NCBI RefSeq assembly: GCF_037101375.1
Contig: NZ_AP029019.1
Location: forward strand, 248,001 to 312,000
Direction: 5' to 3'
From: Acidovorax sp. DW039
GTDB taxonomy: Bacteria; Pseudomonadota; Gammaproteobacteria; Burkholderiales; Burkholderiaceae_C
DNA length: 64,000 nt
The notes beneath the pieces were generated by a model. That model had not been told where the DNA came from. It saw nothing but the letters and a program-made list of their open reading frames with translations, and ran no database searches. The position numbers and the translations under genes were made by a program. Below, in pieces: positions 25,712 through 36,903 of the stretch (its first letter is position 1; each line of letters begins with the position of its first letter).

Positions 25712-28033
25712 ATGAAGATTGTCTGTATTGGTGGCGGCCCTGCGGGCCTGTACTTTGGCTTGCTGATGAAGCAGCTCAACCCGGCGCACGACATCACCGT
25801 GGTGGAGCGCAACAAGCCCTACGACACGTTTGGCTGGGGCGTGGTGTTTTCCGATGCCACCATGGACAACATGCGCCAGTGGGACCGCGCCACGGCCGAT
25901 GAGATCGAGCAGGCCTTCAACCACTGGGACGATATTGAGCTGCTGTTCAAGGGGCGGCGCATTCGCTCGGGCGGGCATGGTTTTGTCGGCATTGGCCGCA
26001 AGAAGCTGCTGAACATCCTGCAGGCTCGCTGCGAGCAGCTGGGCGTCACGCTGAAGTTCGATACCGACGCGCAATCGGACGAGGACTATGCCGACGCGGA
26101 TCTGGTCATCGCCAGCGATGGCATCAACTCGCGCATCCGCAGCAAATACGCCGAGGTGTTCCAGCCCGATATCGTGACGCGGCCCAACCGCTACATCTGG
26201 CTGGGCACCCACAAGCTCTACGACGCGTTTACTTTCGACTTCCGCCGCACCGAGCATGGCTGGTTCCAGGCGCACATCTACAAGTTTGACGAGCAGACCA
26301 CCACATTCATCGTCGAATGTCCCGAATCGGTGTGGAAGGCCCATGGCCTCGATCAGGCGGACCAGGAGCAGTCCATCGCGTTTTGCGAAAAGGTGTTTGC
26401 CGAGAACCTGCAAGGGGCCAAGCTGATGACCAATGCGCGCCATTTGCGCGGCTCGGCATGGCTCAACTTCCAGCGGGTGGTGTGCCAACAGTGGTGGCTG
26501 AAAAATCCGCAGGGCAGCCATGTGGTGCTGATGGGCGACGCCGTGCACACAGCGCACTTTGCCATCGGCTCCGGCACCAAGCTGGCCATTGAAGACGCGA
26601 TTGAGCTGACCCGCCAGTTCCAGCGGCTGGGCGACACGCGCGCGCACATCCCTGAAGTGCTGGCTGCCTATCAGGCGGCGCGCAGCGTAGAGACCCTGCG
26701 CATCCAGAACGCTGCCTGGAACGCGATGGAATGGTTTGAGGTGTGCGGCGAGCGCTACTGCGACCAGCTGGAGCCCGAGCAGTTCATGTACTCCATGCTC
26801 ACCCGCAGCCAGCGCATCAGCCACGAAAACCTGCGCTTGCGCGATGCTGCCTGGCTCGAAGGCTACGAACGCTGGTTTGCCGAGCGCGCTGGCGTGCCTG
26901 TGGCTGCGGGCCACAAGCCGCCCCCGCCCATGTTCACCCCCTACACAGTGCGGGGCGTTACGCTCAAGAACCGGGTGGTGGTCTCGCCCATGGCGCAGTA
27001 CTCTGCCGTGGATGGCCTGGTGGGCGACTACCACCTGGTGCACCTGGGTGCGCGCGCCATGGGGGGCGCAGGCCTGGTGTTTGCCGAGATGACCTGCGTG
27101 AGCCCAGAAGGCCGCATCACTCCCGGTTGCCCCGGCCTGTACCGGCCTGAGCACACTGCCGCCTTCCGGCGCATTGCCGACTGGATTCACACCCATACCG
27201 ATGCCAAGTTCGGCATCCAGATCGGCCACGCCGGGGCCAAGGCATCTACCCGTCTGGCCTGGGATGGGATCGACCAGCCGCTGCTATCGGGCAATTGGCC
27301 CATTGTTTCTGCCTCACCGCAGCAGTACCTGCCTGGCGTCAGCCAGATGGCCAAGGAACTCTCGGTGGGTGAGATGCAGGAGATCACCGCGCAGTTTGTG
27401 GCTTCCACCCATGCCGCCGCTGCCGCTGGCGCGGACTGGCTGGAGCTGCACTGCGCCCACGGCTATCTGCTATCGAGCTTCATCTCGCCACTGACCAACC
27501 AGCGCACCGACGCCTACGGCGGCTCGCTGGAAAACCGCCTGCGCTACCCGCTGGAAGTGTTTGCCGCGGTGCGCGCCGCCTGGCCTGAAGACAAGCCCCT
27601 GTCGGTGCGTATCTCTGCGCACGACTGGGTGGAAGGCGGCATCACGCCCGCGGATGCGGTGGAGATTGCCCGTGCCTTCAAGCAGGCGGGGGCCGACATG
27701 ATTGATTGCTCCTCCGGGCAGGTGAGCAAGCGCGAAAAGCCAGTGTACGGGCGCATGTTCCAGACGCCCTTTGCAGACCGCATCCGCCAGGAGGCGGGCA
27801 TTCCCACCATTGCCGTGGGGGCGATCAGCGAGGCCGATCACGCCAACAGCATCCTCGCGGCCGGGCGGGCAGACCTGTGTGCCGTGGCCCGCCCCCACCT
27901 TGCCAACCCCGCATGGACGCTGACCGAGGCCGCCAAGATTGGCTACACACCCATGGTGTGGCCCGCGCAGTACCGTTCTGCCAAGGGGCAGATGGAAGCG
28001 AATTTCGTGCGCGAGAAGGCGCAAAAAGCATGA
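25712..28033 (+). CDS. fused flavin monooxygenase / OYE-type reductase (2-aminobenzoyl-CoA monooxygenase/reductase-like)
   Basis: 773 residues. The N-terminal half (1-375) is a class A FAD monooxygenase: [28 protein letters not shown] (DG motif) and [17 protein letters not shown] (GD motif). The C-terminal half (from about 405) is an old-yellow-enzyme NADH:flavin oxidoreductase: [33 protein letters not shown] and [15 protein letters not shown]. This fusion matches 2-aminobenzoyl-CoA monooxygenase/reductase (AbmA of Azoarcus evansii), which oxygenates and reduces the ring; homologues are also named salicylyl-CoA 5-hydroxylase. The operon context (aryl-CoA ligase, RidA) favours 2-aminobenzoate. 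GGAG precedes the ATG. Its stop overlaps the next ATG. Confidence 0.88.
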   Translation: MKIVCIGGGPAGLYFGLLMKQLNPAHDITVVERNKPYDTFGWGVVFSDATMDNMRQWDRATADEIEQAFNHWDDIELLFKGRRIRSGGHGFVGIGRKKLLNILQARCEQLGVTLKFDTDAQSDEDYADADLVIASDGINSRIRSKYAEVFQPDIVTRPNRYIWLGTHKLYDAFTFDFRRTEHGWFQAHIYKFDEQTTTFIVECPESVWKAHGLDQADQEQSIAFCEKVFAENLQGAKLMTNARHLRGSAWLNFQRVVCQQWWLKNPQGSHVVLMGDAVHTAHFAIGSGTKLAIEDAIELTRQFQRLGDTRAHIPEVLAAYQAARSVETLRIQNAAWNAMEWFEVCGERYCDQLEPEQFMYSMLTRSQRISHENLRLRDAAWLEGYERWFAERAGVPVAAGHKPPPPMFTPYTVRGVTLKNRVVVSPMAQYSAVDGLVGDYHLVHLGARAMGGAGLVFAEMTCVSPEGRITPGCPGLYRPEHTAAFRRIADWIHTHTDAKFGIQIGHAGAKASTRLAWDGIDQPLLSGNWPIVSASPQQYLPGVSQMAKELSVGEMQEITAQFVASTHAAAAAGADWLELHCAHGYLLSSFISPLTNQRTDAYGGSLENRLRYPLEVFAAVRAAWPEDKPLSVRISAHDWVEGGITPADAVEIARAFKQAGADMIDCSSGQVSKREKPVYGRMFQTPFADRIRQEAGIPTIAVGAISEADHANSILAAGRADLCAVARPHLANPAWTLTEAAKIGYTPMVWPAQYRSAKGQMEANFVREKAQKA

Positions 28034-28764
28034 CCGCACTGCACGCCGTGGTCACCGGGGGAGCGCGCGGCATCGGCGCGGCCATTGCGCAGCGGCTGGC
28101 GGCCCAAGGCCTGCACGTCACGGTGCTCAGCAGGAGGGGTGAGGCCGCGCCCGGCATGCACGGCGTGGCCGCCGATGTGACCCAGGCATCCCAAATCCAG
28201 GCAGCCGTGCGACAGGCGCAGGATCGCTATGGGCCCATCCAGGTGCTGGTGAACAACGCGGGCCAGGCCGAAAGCGCGCCCTTTGCCAAGATGGACGAAG
28301 CCCTGTGGAGACGCATGCTGGACGTGAACCTGACAGGCACCATGCTCTGCACCCAGGCGGTGCTGCCCGACATGCTCCAGGCGGGCTGGGGCCGCATCGT
28401 CAATGTGGCCAGCACCGCAGGCCAGGTGGGCTATGCCTACGTGGCCGCGTACTGCGCCGCCAAGCATGGCGTCATTGGCCTGACCCGGTCGCTGGCGCTG
28501 GAACTGGCGGGCAAGGGCATCACGGTGAATGCCGTCTGCCCCGGCTACACCGACACCGACATCGTGCGCGACAGCATTGCGCGCGTGGTGGCCAAGACAG
28601 GGCGCACGCCAGAAGCCGCGCGCGCCGAATTTGTGAAAAGCAACCCGCAAGGAAGACTGGTGGACCCTGAGGAAGTGGCAGATGCCGTGGCATGGCTGTG
28701 TGGGCGCGGAGCGAGCGCGGTGACGGGGCAATCGGTCTCGGTCAGTGGTGGCGAGGTGATGTGA
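28030..28764 (+). CDS. SDR-family oxidoreductase of the aromatic-CoA operon
   Basis: A 244-residue short-chain dehydrogenase. The cofactor loop TGGARGIG is at residues 9-16, NNAG near 75-78, with catalytic Ser128, Tyr141 and Lys145 (YCAAK). It probably oxidises or reduces a hydroxy/oxo intermediate of the ring-derived CoA thioester in a beta-oxidation-like sequence; the exact step is not evident. The ATG overlaps the previous stop (ATGA) and its own TGA overlaps the MarR start, so it is translationally coupled on both sides. Confidence 0.88.
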   Translation: MTALHAVVTGGARGIGAAIAQRLAAQGLHVTVLSRRGEAAPGMHGVAADVTQASQIQAAVRQAQDRYGPIQVLVNNAGQAESAPFAKMDEALWRRMLDVNLTGTMLCTQAVLPDMLQAGWGRIVNVASTAGQVGYAYVAAYCAAKHGVIGLTRSLALELAGKGITVNAVCPGYTDTDIVRDSIARVVAKTGRTPEAARAEFVKSNPQGRLVDPEEVADAVAWLCGRGASAVTGQSVSVSGGEVM

Positions 28765-29333
28765 TGGCCGCCCGTGCTCCCAAGAATTTCCGTCTGGTCG
28801 AGTCGCTGGGCGAGCAGCACATTGGGCTGGAGGCGCGCGCCCAGGCCGACGACCATCTGGACACCAAGATCTGGCTGCGCCTGCTGGCCTGCAGCACGCA
28901 GATCGAGCAGCAGATTCGCCAGCGCCTGCGCACCCGTTTCGACACCACGCTGCCGCGCTTTGACACGCTGGCCCAGCTGGACCGCCACCCCGAGGGCCTG
29001 CGCATGAACGTGCTGTCGCGCTACCTGATGGTGACGGGCGGCAACGTCACAGGCCTTACCGACCAGCTGGTCAAGGAAGGCCTGGTCGAGCGCATCGAAG
29101 ACCCGGAAGACCGCCGCTCCTGGCGCGTGCGCCTTACCGACAAGGGCCGGGCCGACTTCGCCACCATGGCCCAGGAGCATGAGGTCTGGCTCAGCGAGCT
29201 GCTGGGCGGCCTGCCTGCAGGCAGCAAGGACGCACTGTACGAACACCTGGGCTTGCTGCGCGTGCACCTGGCGCAGCGGCAGACCGAGCTGGATTCACCC
29301 GTCTCCAAAACCAAGAGGAAACCCGCCGCATGA
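28764..29333 (+). CDS. MarR-family regulator embedded in the operon
   Basis: A 189-residue MarR-type winged-helix protein. The DNA-binding region spans about residues 75-125 ([36 protein letters not shown] in pieces, ending in the conserved D-x-R wing). The N-terminus is extended by about 30 residues relative to short MarRs. It lies inside the operon with overlaps at both ends, so it is likely an autoregulatory repressor released by a CoA-thioester intermediate, as for other aromatic-CoA MarR proteins (inference). The inverted repeat in the operon promoter is a candidate site. Confidence 0.88.
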   Translation: MAARAPKNFRLVESLGEQHIGLEARAQADDHLDTKIWLRLLACSTQIEQQIRQRLRTRFDTTLPRFDTLAQLDRHPEGLRMNVLSRYLMVTGGNVTGLTDQLVKEGLVERIEDPEDRRSWRVRLTDKGRADFATMAQEHEVWLSELLGGLPAGSKDALYEHLGLLRVHLAQRQTELDSPVSKTKRKPAA

Positions 29334-30175
29334 CCATCGACCCCCAGCTTCTGGCCGGCAACCGGCGCCCTATGGCCGACTACCAGGCTCGCCACTTTGT
29401 GTGGGAAGTGCAGTCCGGCGTGGCCACCATCACGCTGAACCGGCCCGAGCGCAAGAACCCGCTGACCTTTGACAGCTACGCTGAACTGCGCGACCTGTTC
29501 CACAGCCTGAAATGGGCGGATGACGTGCACGCGGTGGTGCTCACCGGCAGCGGCGGCAACTTCTGCTCGGGCGGTGATGTGCACGAGATCATCGGCCCGC
29601 TGGTGCAGCTCAAGGCCCCGGAGTTGCTGATGTTCACCCGCATGACGGGTGAGCTGGTCAAAACCATGCGCGCCTGCCCCCAGCCCATCGTGGCCGCCAT
29701 TGACGGGGTGTGCGCTGGCGCGGGCGCCATCATGGCCATGGCTTCCGACCTGCGGCTGGGCACTGCCCGCAGCAAGACGGCCTTTCTGTTCAACCGCGTG
29801 GGCCTGGCCGGCTGCGACATGGGGGCGTGCGCCATCTTGCCCCGCATCGTGGGGCAAGGCCGGGCCAGCGAGTTGCTCTTTACCGGCCGCAGTCTGGGCG
29901 GCGAAGAGGGCGAGCGCTGGGGCTTCTTCAACCGCCTGGTGGCCCCTGAGGCACTGCTGGCCGAGGCCCAGGCGCTGGCGGCCCAGCTGGTGGAAGGCCC
30001 CACTTTTGCTAACGGCATCACCAAGACCATGCTGCACCAGGAATGGGCCATGACCATCGACCAGGCCATCGAGGCCGAAGCCCAGGCCCAGGCCCTGTGC
30101 ATGTTGACCCAGGACTTCGCCCGGGCGTACCACGCCTTTGTGGCCAAGCAGAAACCCCAGTTTGAAGGGAACTGA
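29330..30175 (+). CDS. enoyl-CoA hydratase/isomerase-family protein (crotonase)
   Basis: A 281-residue crotonase-fold protein. The oxyanion-hole region [13 protein letters not shown] lies near residue 78 and the second backbone contact region [15 protein letters not shown] near residue 125. In the usual second catalytic Glu region I read [18 protein letters not shown] without an obvious Glu, so its chemistry may be ring hydrolysis or another crotonase reaction and not simple hydration. Start ATG overlaps the MarR stop (ATGA). An N-terminal extension ([11 protein letters not shown]...) precedes the fold. It is likely to act on the dearomatised CoA intermediate. Confidence 0.85.
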   Translation: MTIDPQLLAGNRRPMADYQARHFVWEVQSGVATITLNRPERKNPLTFDSYAELRDLFHSLKWADDVHAVVLTGSGGNFCSGGDVHEIIGPLVQLKAPELLMFTRMTGELVKTMRACPQPIVAAIDGVCAGAGAIMAMASDLRLGTARSKTAFLFNRVGLAGCDMGACAILPRIVGQGRASELLFTGRSLGGEEGERWGFFNRLVAPEALLAEAQALAAQLVEGPTFANGITKTMLHQEWAMTIDQAIEAEAQAQALCMLTQDFARAYHAFVAKQKPQFEGN

Positions 30176-30176
30176 C

Positions 30177-31322
30177 GTGAGCGACACCGCCTACCTGGAC
30201 TGGCCTTTTTTTGAACCCCGCCACGCCGAGCTGGCCCGGGCGCTCGATGCCTGGGCCGCGCAGAACGTGCCCCACAGCCACGGCCCCGATGTGGACGCCG
30301 AGTGCCGCGCACTGGTCCAGCAACTGGGCGCAGGCGGCTGGCTGCGCCACGCAGTGGGCGATTCTGCCCAGGCCATCGACACACGCTCGCTCTGCCTCAT
30401 CCGCGAAACGCTGGCGCGCCATTCGGGCCTGGCAGATTTTGCATTTGCCATGCAAGGGCTGGGCAGTGGTGCCATCAGCCTGCACGGCACGCCCGAGCAA
30501 CGCGCCCGCTACCTGGTGCCGGTGGCAGCAGGCCAGGCCATCAGCGCGTTTGCGCTGTCGGAGCCTGATGCGGGATCGGACGTGGCCGCCATGGCCTGCT
30601 CTGCCCAGGCCGATGGGGACCACTATGTGCTCCACGGCGAAAAGACCTGGATCTCCAACGGGGGCATTGCAGACTTTTATGTGGTCTTTGCCCGCACGGG
30701 CGAAGCCCCCGGCTCGCGGGGTATCAGTGCGTTCATTGTGGATGCCGATACGCCGGGCCTCCAGATTGCCGAGCGCATTGAAGTGATCGCCCCACACCCG
30801 CTGGCGCGGCTGCGGTTTGACGGGTGCCGCATTCCGGCCAGCCAGCGGGTGGGGGCTGCGGGAGAAGGCTTCAAGGTCGCCATGCGTACGCTGGACGTGT
30901 TCCGCACCTCTGTGGCCGCTGCTGCGCTGGGCTTTGCACGCCGTGCGCTGGACGAGGCCCTGCAGCGTGCCACCACGCGCAAGATGTTTGGTGGCGTGCT
31001 GGCCGACTTCCAGCTCACGCAGGCCAAGCTGGCCCACATGGCCACCGCCATCGACAGCGCTGCCCTGCTGACCTACCGCGCCGCCTGGCTGCGAGACCAG
31101 GGCTGCAACGTGACCCGCGAAGCTGCCATGGCCAAGATGACCGCCACCGAAAACGCGCAGCAGGTGATTGATGCGGCTGTGCAGATTTTTGGCGGGCTGG
31201 GCGTGGTCAGCGGGCAGCCGGTAGAGCAGCTTTACCGCGACATCCGCGCGCTGCGCATCTACGAAGGCGCGACCGAGGTGCAGCAGCTCATCATCGGTCG
31301 CGATCTGCTCAAGTCCTTTTGA
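30177..31322 (+). CDS. acyl-CoA dehydrogenase
   Basis: A 381-residue acyl-CoA dehydrogenase family flavoenzyme. [11 protein letters not shown] is near residue 123 and [10 protein letters not shown] near residue 155. The C-terminal [21 protein letters not shown] includes Glu363 at the catalytic-base position of MCAD-type enzymes. The start is GTG 30177, preceded by AAGGGA 7 bases upstream, one base after the previous stop. It probably desaturates an alicyclic acyl-CoA produced downstream of ring reduction. Electrons would go to ETF, not encoded here. Confidence 0.9.
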   Translation: MSDTAYLDWPFFEPRHAELARALDAWAAQNVPHSHGPDVDAECRALVQQLGAGGWLRHAVGDSAQAIDTRSLCLIRETLARHSGLADFAFAMQGLGSGAISLHGTPEQRARYLVPVAAGQAISAFALSEPDAGSDVAAMACSAQADGDHYVLHGEKTWISNGGIADFYVVFARTGEAPGSRGISAFIVDADTPGLQIAERIEVIAPHPLARLRFDGCRIPASQRVGAAGEGFKVAMRTLDVFRTSVAAAALGFARRALDEALQRATTRKMFGGVLADFQLTQAKLAHMATAIDSAALLTYRAAWLRDQGCNVTREAAMAKMTATENAQQVIDAAVQIFGGLGVVSGQPVEQLYRDIRALRIYEGATEVQQLIIGRDLLKSF

Positions 31323-31364
31323 CGAGTTCTATTGACCAGTCCTTTTGACACCAGGAGCACGGCG

Positions 31365-32975
31365 ATGCATCCCTCTGCCCATGTGGACACCTTCGCACGC
31401 GACCACCTGCCGCCGCCCGAGCAGCAGCCCGACTATCTGTTCGATCTGCCCGCGCTGCAGTTCGGCCCCCAGCTCAACTGCGCCAGCGAGCTGCTGGACC
31501 GTCATGTGAGCGAAGGCCGGGGCGACCGCATCGCCATCCGCGCGCCCGGCCTGTCATGGACCTATGCCGAGTTGCAGGCCCAAGCCAACCGCATTGCCAA
31601 CGTGCTGGTGCACGACATGGGCCTGCTGCCCGGCAACCGCGTGCTGCTGCGCGCACCCAACAACCCCATGCTGGCAGCCTGCTGGTTTGCGGTGATGAAG
31701 GCGGGGGGCATTGCCGTGGCCACCATGCCACTGCTGCGCGCCAAGGAACTCAAGACCATTGTGGAGATTGGCCAAGTCACGCACGCGCTGTGCGACAGCG
31801 CTCTGGCCGAGGAAATGCAGCTCACCGCTGCCCAAACACCGCTGCTGCGCGAGGTGCGCTACTTCCATGACCGCAGTGACACCGGACTGGACGCCTCCAT
31901 GGCCCAGGCGTCGCCGCAGTTCGACAACGTGGCCACCGCTTCAGACGATTGCTGCCTTTTCGGCTTTACCTCGGGCACCACCGGTGTGCCCAAGGCCACG
32001 ATGCACTACCACCGGGACGTGATGGCCATCTGTGCCTGCTGGCCCCCGCACCTGCTGCGCCCGCAGCCCGATGATGTATTCATTGGCAGCCCACCGCTCG
32101 CGTTCACGTTTGGTCTGGGGGGCTTGCTGCTGTTCCCGCTGTCCATCGGTGCCACCGCCGTGCTGCTTGAAAAATCGGGCCCGCCCCAGCTGCTGCAGGG
32201 CATTCAGGACTTTGGCGCCACCGTGGTGTTCACGGCTCCCACTTCCTACCGCCAGTTGGCTGCACAGGGCGAGGTGCTGCGCGCCACATGCCTGCGCAAA
32301 TGCGTGTCGGCTGGTGAGGTGCTGCCCGCCTCTACGCGAGCCTTGTGGAAGCAGGCTACCGGCCTGGAGCTGATCGACGGCATTGGTGCCACTGAGCTGC
32401 TGCACATCTTCATCTCGCACGACGAGAGTACGGCGCGCCCCGGTGCCACGGGCAAGCCTGTCCCCGGCTACCGGGCCAGGGTGGTGGATGACGAGGGGCG
32501 GGAGGTGCCCCCAGGCACCGTGGGCAAGCTGGCGGTGCAGGGGCCCACGGGCTGCCGCTACCTGAACGACGAGCGCCAGCGCAATTACGTCAAGAACGGC
32601 TGGAACCTGACCGGAGACGCCTACCTGGTGGATGCGGATGGCTATTTCCATTACCAGTCGCGCACGGACGACATGATCATCTCGGCCGGCTACAACATTG
32701 CGGCCCCTGAAGTGGAAGACGCCCTGCTGGCCCACCCTGCGGTGGCAGAGGCCGCCGTGATCGGGGTACCCGATGAGCAGCGCGGGCAGATCGTCAAAGC
32801 CTATGTGGTGCTCCGCCCCGGCCATGTGGGCGATGCCAGCATGGTCACTGCGCTGCAGGACTTCGTGAAGCAGACAGTGGCTCCGTACAAATACCCACGT
32901 GCGGTGGAATTCGCGACCCAGCTTCCGCGCACTTCTACCGGTAAGCTACAGCGCTTTCGCCTGCGTGGCGTTTGA
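31365..32975 (+). CDS. aryl-CoA ligase, 2-aminobenzoate-CoA ligase-like
   Basis: A 536-residue ANL-superfamily ligase that would adenylate an aromatic acid and form its CoA thioester. FTSGTTGVPKATMHYH is the ATP phosphate loop near residue 205, GIGATELLH the A5-like motif and NLTGDAYLVD the A7-like motif near residue 425. Lys527 in PRTSTGKLQRF is the A10 lysine. The overall sequence is of the benzoate/2-aminobenzoate ligase branch, and its place in this operon makes it the activating step. ATG 31365 has AGGAG 7 bases upstream; a TTG at 31332 is in frame but lacks a ribosome site. Confidence 0.88.
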   Translation: MHPSAHVDTFARDHLPPPEQQPDYLFDLPALQFGPQLNCASELLDRHVSEGRGDRIAIRAPGLSWTYAELQAQANRIANVLVHDMGLLPGNRVLLRAPNNPMLAACWFAVMKAGGIAVATMPLLRAKELKTIVEIGQVTHALCDSALAEEMQLTAAQTPLLREVRYFHDRSDTGLDASMAQASPQFDNVATASDDCCLFGFTSGTTGVPKATMHYHRDVMAICACWPPHLLRPQPDDVFIGSPPLAFTFGLGGLLLFPLSIGATAVLLEKSGPPQLLQGIQDFGATVVFTAPTSYRQLAAQGEVLRATCLRKCVSAGEVLPASTRALWKQATGLELIDGIGATELLHIFISHDESTARPGATGKPVPGYRARVVDDEGREVPPGTVGKLAVQGPTGCRYLNDERQRNYVKNGWNLTGDAYLVDADGYFHYQSRTDDMIISAGYNIAAPEVEDALLAHPAVAEAAVIGVPDEQRGQIVKAYVVLRPGHVGDASMVTALQDFVKQTVAPYKYPRAVEFATQLPRTSTGKLQRFRLRGV

Positions 32976-33024
32976 ATCCCTCGCTTCTGTTCGTCCACCC
33001 TGTCCATTTCCTGGAGGCCTACCG

Positions 33025-34197
33025 ATGAGTCCATTCACCCTTCGCCTGAGTACCCTGGCTGCAGCCACCTTGCTGGCCCTGCCTGCTGTGGCTGCCGACA
33101 AAGTCAAGATCGGCCTGTTGAGTACCTTGTCGGGCCCCGGCTCGGCGCTGGGTATCGACATTCGCGACGGTTTTCAGCTCGCGGTCAAGCAGACGGGCGG
33201 AAAACTCGGAGGCCTGCCTGCCGAGGTCATCGTGGCCGACGACCAGCAAAGCCCCGATGCGGCCAAGCAGACTGCTGACCGCCTGCTCAAGCGCGAGCGT
33301 GTGGACTTCATGACCGGCATCGTGTTCTCCAACATCATGCTGGCCGTGGGCCAGCCGGTGTTCCAGAACAAGACCTTCTACATCAGTGCCAACGCGGGCC
33401 CATCGCAGTACGCCGGTGCGCAGTGCAACCCCTACTTCTTCAGCGCCTCGTACCAGAACGACAACATGCACGAGGCCGTGGGCAAGACGGTGCAGGACCG
33501 TGGCATCAAGAAAGTGGCGCTGCTGGCCCCCAACTACCCCGCAGGCAAGGACGCCCTCGCCGGGTTCAAACGCTTTTACAAGGGCGAGGTGGCCCTGGAA
33601 ACCTACACCCCGCTGAACCAGCTGGACTACGGTGCAGAGCTGTCGCAACTGCGTGCGTCGGGCGCAGAAGCCGTGTTCATCTTCCTGCCCGGTGGCCTGG
33701 GGGTGAACTTCGTCAAGCAGTTCACGGGTGCCGGGTTGAACAAGGAAATGAAACTCTTCGCCCCCGGCTTTTCGGCGGACGAGGACGTGATCCGCGCCGT
33801 GGGTGAGCCCATGCTGGGCATTCTGAACAGCTCGCAGTGGGCACATGACCTGGACAACGCAGCGAACAAGCGCTTTGTGGCGGATTTCCAGAAGGAGTAT
33901 GGCCGCCTGCCCACCCTGTATGCCGCGCAGGGGTACGACACGGCCCGCCTCATCGATGCCGCGGTGCGGGATGTCAAGGGCAAGACCGAAGACAAGGACG
34001 CGGTGCGCAAGGCCCTGCAGGCCGCCCGGTTCGAGTCAGTGCGCGGTGCGTTCAAGTTCAACACCAACCAGTACCCCGTGCAGAACTACTACCTGCGCGA
34101 AGTGGTGAAGGATGCACAGGGCCGCATCACCAACAAGATGGTGGGCAAGGTGTTTGAGTCGCACGCAGACGCCTACGTGGGCGAATGCAAGATGTGA
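33025..34197 (+). CDS. ABC transporter periplasmic substrate-binding protein (branched-chain type)
   Basis: 390 residues with a signal peptide (MSPFTLRLSTLAAATLLALPAVAA) and a mature type-I periplasmic binding fold (KVKIGLLSTLSGPGSALGID, VGQPVFQNKTFYISANAGPSQ). Family HAAT/LivJ-like. Within this operon the ligand is more likely the aromatic acid than leucine (inference). GGAGG lies 6-9 bases before ATG 33025. Cys residues (GAQCNPYF, GECKM at the end) could form a disulfide. Confidence 0.9.
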   Translation: MSPFTLRLSTLAAATLLALPAVAADKVKIGLLSTLSGPGSALGIDIRDGFQLAVKQTGGKLGGLPAEVIVADDQQSPDAAKQTADRLLKRERVDFMTGIVFSNIMLAVGQPVFQNKTFYISANAGPSQYAGAQCNPYFFSASYQNDNMHEAVGKTVQDRGIKKVALLAPNYPAGKDALAGFKRFYKGEVALETYTPLNQLDYGAELSQLRASGAEAVFIFLPGGLGVNFVKQFTGAGLNKEMKLFAPGFSADEDVIRAVGEPMLGILNSSQWAHDLDNAANKRFVADFQKEYGRLPTLYAAQGYDTARLIDAAVRDVKGKTEDKDAVRKALQAARFESVRGAFKFNTNQYPVQNYYLREVVKDAQGRITNKMVGKVFESHADAYVGECKM

Positions 34198-34261
34198 CAG
34201 GGCTCTGGTGCCCTGACACCCACGAACTCTTTGCACCGCCTTCACCCCCTGGAGCCCTGAT

Positions 34262-35182
34262 GTGAATGCCATCCTGATTCTGGAGCAGTTGCTCAATGGC
34301 CTGCAGTTCGGCCTGATGCTGTTTCTGCTGGCCGCAGGCCTCACGCTGGTCTTCGGCATCATGGACATGATCAACCTGGCCCATGGCTCGCTCTACATGG
34401 TGGGGGCTTACCTCATTGCCAGCATTGCGGGCGCATCCGGCTCGTTCTGGCTGGGCCTGGCGGGCGGGGTGGTGGCCACGGCGGTGGTGGGGGTGCTGCT
34501 GGAGCTGACGGTGCTGCGCCGCCTCTACCACCGGGACCATCTCTCGCAGGTGCTGGGCACTTTTGCCATCCTGCTCATGGCCAACGAAGGCGTGCGCATG
34601 ATCTGGGGCTCGCAGCCCATGCCCATGGCCATGCCGCCTTCGCTGTCTGGCCCGGTGGCATTGCTGCACGGCTTCAGCTACCCCGCTTACCGTCTGTTCA
34701 TCATTGGCGTGGGGCTGGTGGTGGCCTTGCTGCTGTACCTGCTGATCACCCGCACCCGCTTGGGCATGCAGGTGCGCGCCGGGGCCTCCAACCGCGAGAT
34801 GGCACAGGCCATGGGCACCAACGTGCGCTGGCTGTTCACTGCGCTGTTTGCTTTGGGCGCTGCGCTGTGCGCCGTGGCAGGGGGCATGCTCGGGCCGTTG
34901 CTGGCGGTGCAGGTCGGCATGGGCGAGAGCATTCTGATCCTGGCGTTTGTGGTGATCGTGATTGGCGGCATCGGCTCCATCCGGGGCGCGTTGCTGGGGG
35001 CCCTGCTGGTGGGGCTGGTCGATACCGCGGGCCGCACCCTGGTGCCCCTGCTGTTTGGCCAGTTGCTCGGGCCTGCTGCAGCGGCCAGCGTGGCCCCGGC
35101 GGTGGCCTCGATCCTGATCTATGTGTTGATGGCGGCCGTCCTGTTCTGGAAGCCGCGTGGACTCTTCCCTGCTCATGGCTGA
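34262..35182 (+). CDS. ABC transporter permease, LivH family
   Basis: A 306-residue inner-membrane permease with about eight hydrophobic helices. GLQFGLMLFLLAAGLTLVFG followed by MDMINLAHGSLYMVGAY is the LivH signature. FVVIVIGGIGSIRGALLGAL near residue 225 is the EAA-like loop contacting the ATPases. The start is GTG 34262 (GGAG upstream). It overlaps the LivM-like permease gene by 8 bp. Confidence 0.9.
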   Translation: MNAILILEQLLNGLQFGLMLFLLAAGLTLVFGIMDMINLAHGSLYMVGAYLIASIAGASGSFWLGLAGGVVATAVVGVLLELTVLRRLYHRDHLSQVLGTFAILLMANEGVRMIWGSQPMPMAMPPSLSGPVALLHGFSYPAYRLFIIGVGLVVALLLYLLITRTRLGMQVRAGASNREMAQAMGTNVRWLFTALFALGAALCAVAGGMLGPLLAVQVGMGESILILAFVVIVIGGIGSIRGALLGALLVGLVDTAGRTLVPLLFGQLLGPAAAASVAPAVASILIYVLMAAVLFWKPRGLFPAHG

Positions 35183-36152
35183 TACCCCCCATCCTCCCAG
35201 CATCCTGGACCACGCGCTGCGCGTGCGCATTGCCGTGCCCCTGCTGGTGGCGCTGGCTTTGCTGCCCACCCTGTTCAACCTGGTGGGCGAGGGCTTTTAC
35301 ATCAGCGTTGCCAGCCGCGTGCTGATTTTTGCGCTGGCTGCCACCAGCCTGAACCTGATCCTGGGTTTTGGCGGCATGGTCAGCTTCGGTCATGCAGCCT
35401 TTGTGGGCGTGGGGGCCTACACCGTGGGCATCCTCATGCAGTCGGGCGTGGTCTCGGCCTGGGTGGCCTGGCCCGCAGCGTTCGTGATGGGCGGGGTGTT
35501 TGCCCTGGTGATCGGACTCATCAGCCTGCGCACGCAAGGCGTGTACTTCATCATGATCACGCTGGCTTTTGCGCAGATGCTGTTCTATCTGATGGTGTCG
35601 CTCAAGTCTTACGGCGGCGAGGACGGGCTGTCGCTGGCGTCGCGCTCGCACCTGGGCGGATGGGTGGACCTGGCCGACGACGCGCAGTTCTACTACGTGG
35701 TGCTGGCGCTGGTGGCGGTGCTGTTTTACGGCGTGGCCCGGCTGCTCAACGCCCGTTTTGGCCATGCGCTGCAAGGCATTCGCGAGAACGAGACCCGCAT
35801 GGCCGCGCTGGGCTTTGCGGTCTACCGCACCAAGCTGGTAGCTTTTACCCTGGCAGGGGCCATTGCGGGGCTGGCGGGTGCGCTGCTGGCCAACCAGGCC
35901 AGCTTCGTCAGCCCGGCACTGCTGCAGTGGAGCCAGTCCGGCATGCTGATGATCATGGTCATTCTGGGCGGCGTGGGCTACCTGTGGGGCGGGCTGGTGG
36001 GGGCTGCCGCCTTTTTGCTGATGGAAGAGGTGCTGGTGGCCTACACCATCCACTGGCAGTTTGGCCTGGGCGCGGTGCTGCTGGCCGTGGTCTTGCTGGC
36101 ACCCAACGGGCTGCTAAGCCTGCTCGGCAAGTTCAGGAGGAAGCCCGCATGA
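35175..36152 (+). CDS. ABC transporter permease, LivM family
   Basis: A 325-residue permease partner of the LivH-like protein, with about ten hydrophobic segments. LILGFGGMVSFGHAAFVGVGAY is the LivM signature near residue 65; QGIRENETRMAALGF, near residue 205, is a conserved cytoplasmic loop. ATG 35175 overlaps the upstream stop; a GTG at 35157 is also in frame. Its stop overlaps the ATPase start (ATGA). Confidence 0.9.
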   Translation: MADTPHPPSILDHALRVRIAVPLLVALALLPTLFNLVGEGFYISVASRVLIFALAATSLNLILGFGGMVSFGHAAFVGVGAYTVGILMQSGVVSAWVAWPAAFVMGGVFALVIGLISLRTQGVYFIMITLAFAQMLFYLMVSLKSYGGEDGLSLASRSHLGGWVDLADDAQFYYVVLALVAVLFYGVARLLNARFGHALQGIRENETRMAALGFAVYRTKLVAFTLAGAIAGLAGALLANQASFVSPALLQWSQSGMLMIMVILGGVGYLWGGLVGAAAFLLMEEVLVAYTIHWQFGLGAVLLAVVLLAPNGLLSLLGKFRRKPA

Positions 36153-36903
36153 CCGAAATTCTGCGAACCGAGCAACTGGTCAAACGCTTTGGCGGCCTGG
36201 TTGCCACCGACCACGCCAACCTGTCTGTGCAGCGCGGCGAGTTGCATGCGCTGATCGGCCCCAACGGGGCGGGCAAGACCACGCTCATCCACCAGCTCTC
36301 GGGGGCACTGGCCCCGACCAGCGGACAGGTCTTTTTTCAGGGCGAGGCGGTGACGGGCGTGCCCATCCACCAGCGGGTGCACCGCGGGCTGGTGCGCTCG
36401 TACCAAATTACCAGCGTGTTCAAGCGCCTGTCGGTGCTGGACAACCTGGCGCTGGCCGTGCAGTCGCGCACGGGCAGCAGCCTGCGGTTCTGGCGCGCAG
36501 CGCGGGCCGAGCGCGCGCGCTACGAGGCCGCAGCCGCCGTGGCCGAGCGGATCGGCCTGGCCGCCCAGTTGCACCGCACGGCGGGCATGCTCTCGCATGG
36601 CGAGCAGCGGCAGCTGGAGATTGGCCTGGCGCTGGCCCTGGAACCCCAGTTGCTGCTGCTGGATGAGCCCATGGCGGGCATGGGCCCCGATGAATCTGAA
36701 CGCATGGTCGAGCTGCTCAGCAGCCTGCGTGGCCAGGTCAGCATGCTGCTGGTGGAGCACGACATGGACGCCGTGTTCCGCCTGGCCGACCGCATCTCCA
36801 CGCTGGTCTTTGGCCGCATCATCGCCACCGGATCTCCGCAGGAGATCCGCGAGCATCCCGAAGTGAAGAAAGCCTACCTGGGCGACGAACTGGAGGCCCA
36901 GCC

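Noticed and set aside
25712..28033. Calling the fused enzyme simply salicylyl-CoA 5-hydroxylase
   Set aside because: The OYE-type reductase half and the operon with RidA and an aminobenzoate-type ligase favour 2-aminobenzoyl-CoA; the salicylyl name is kept only as an alternative.
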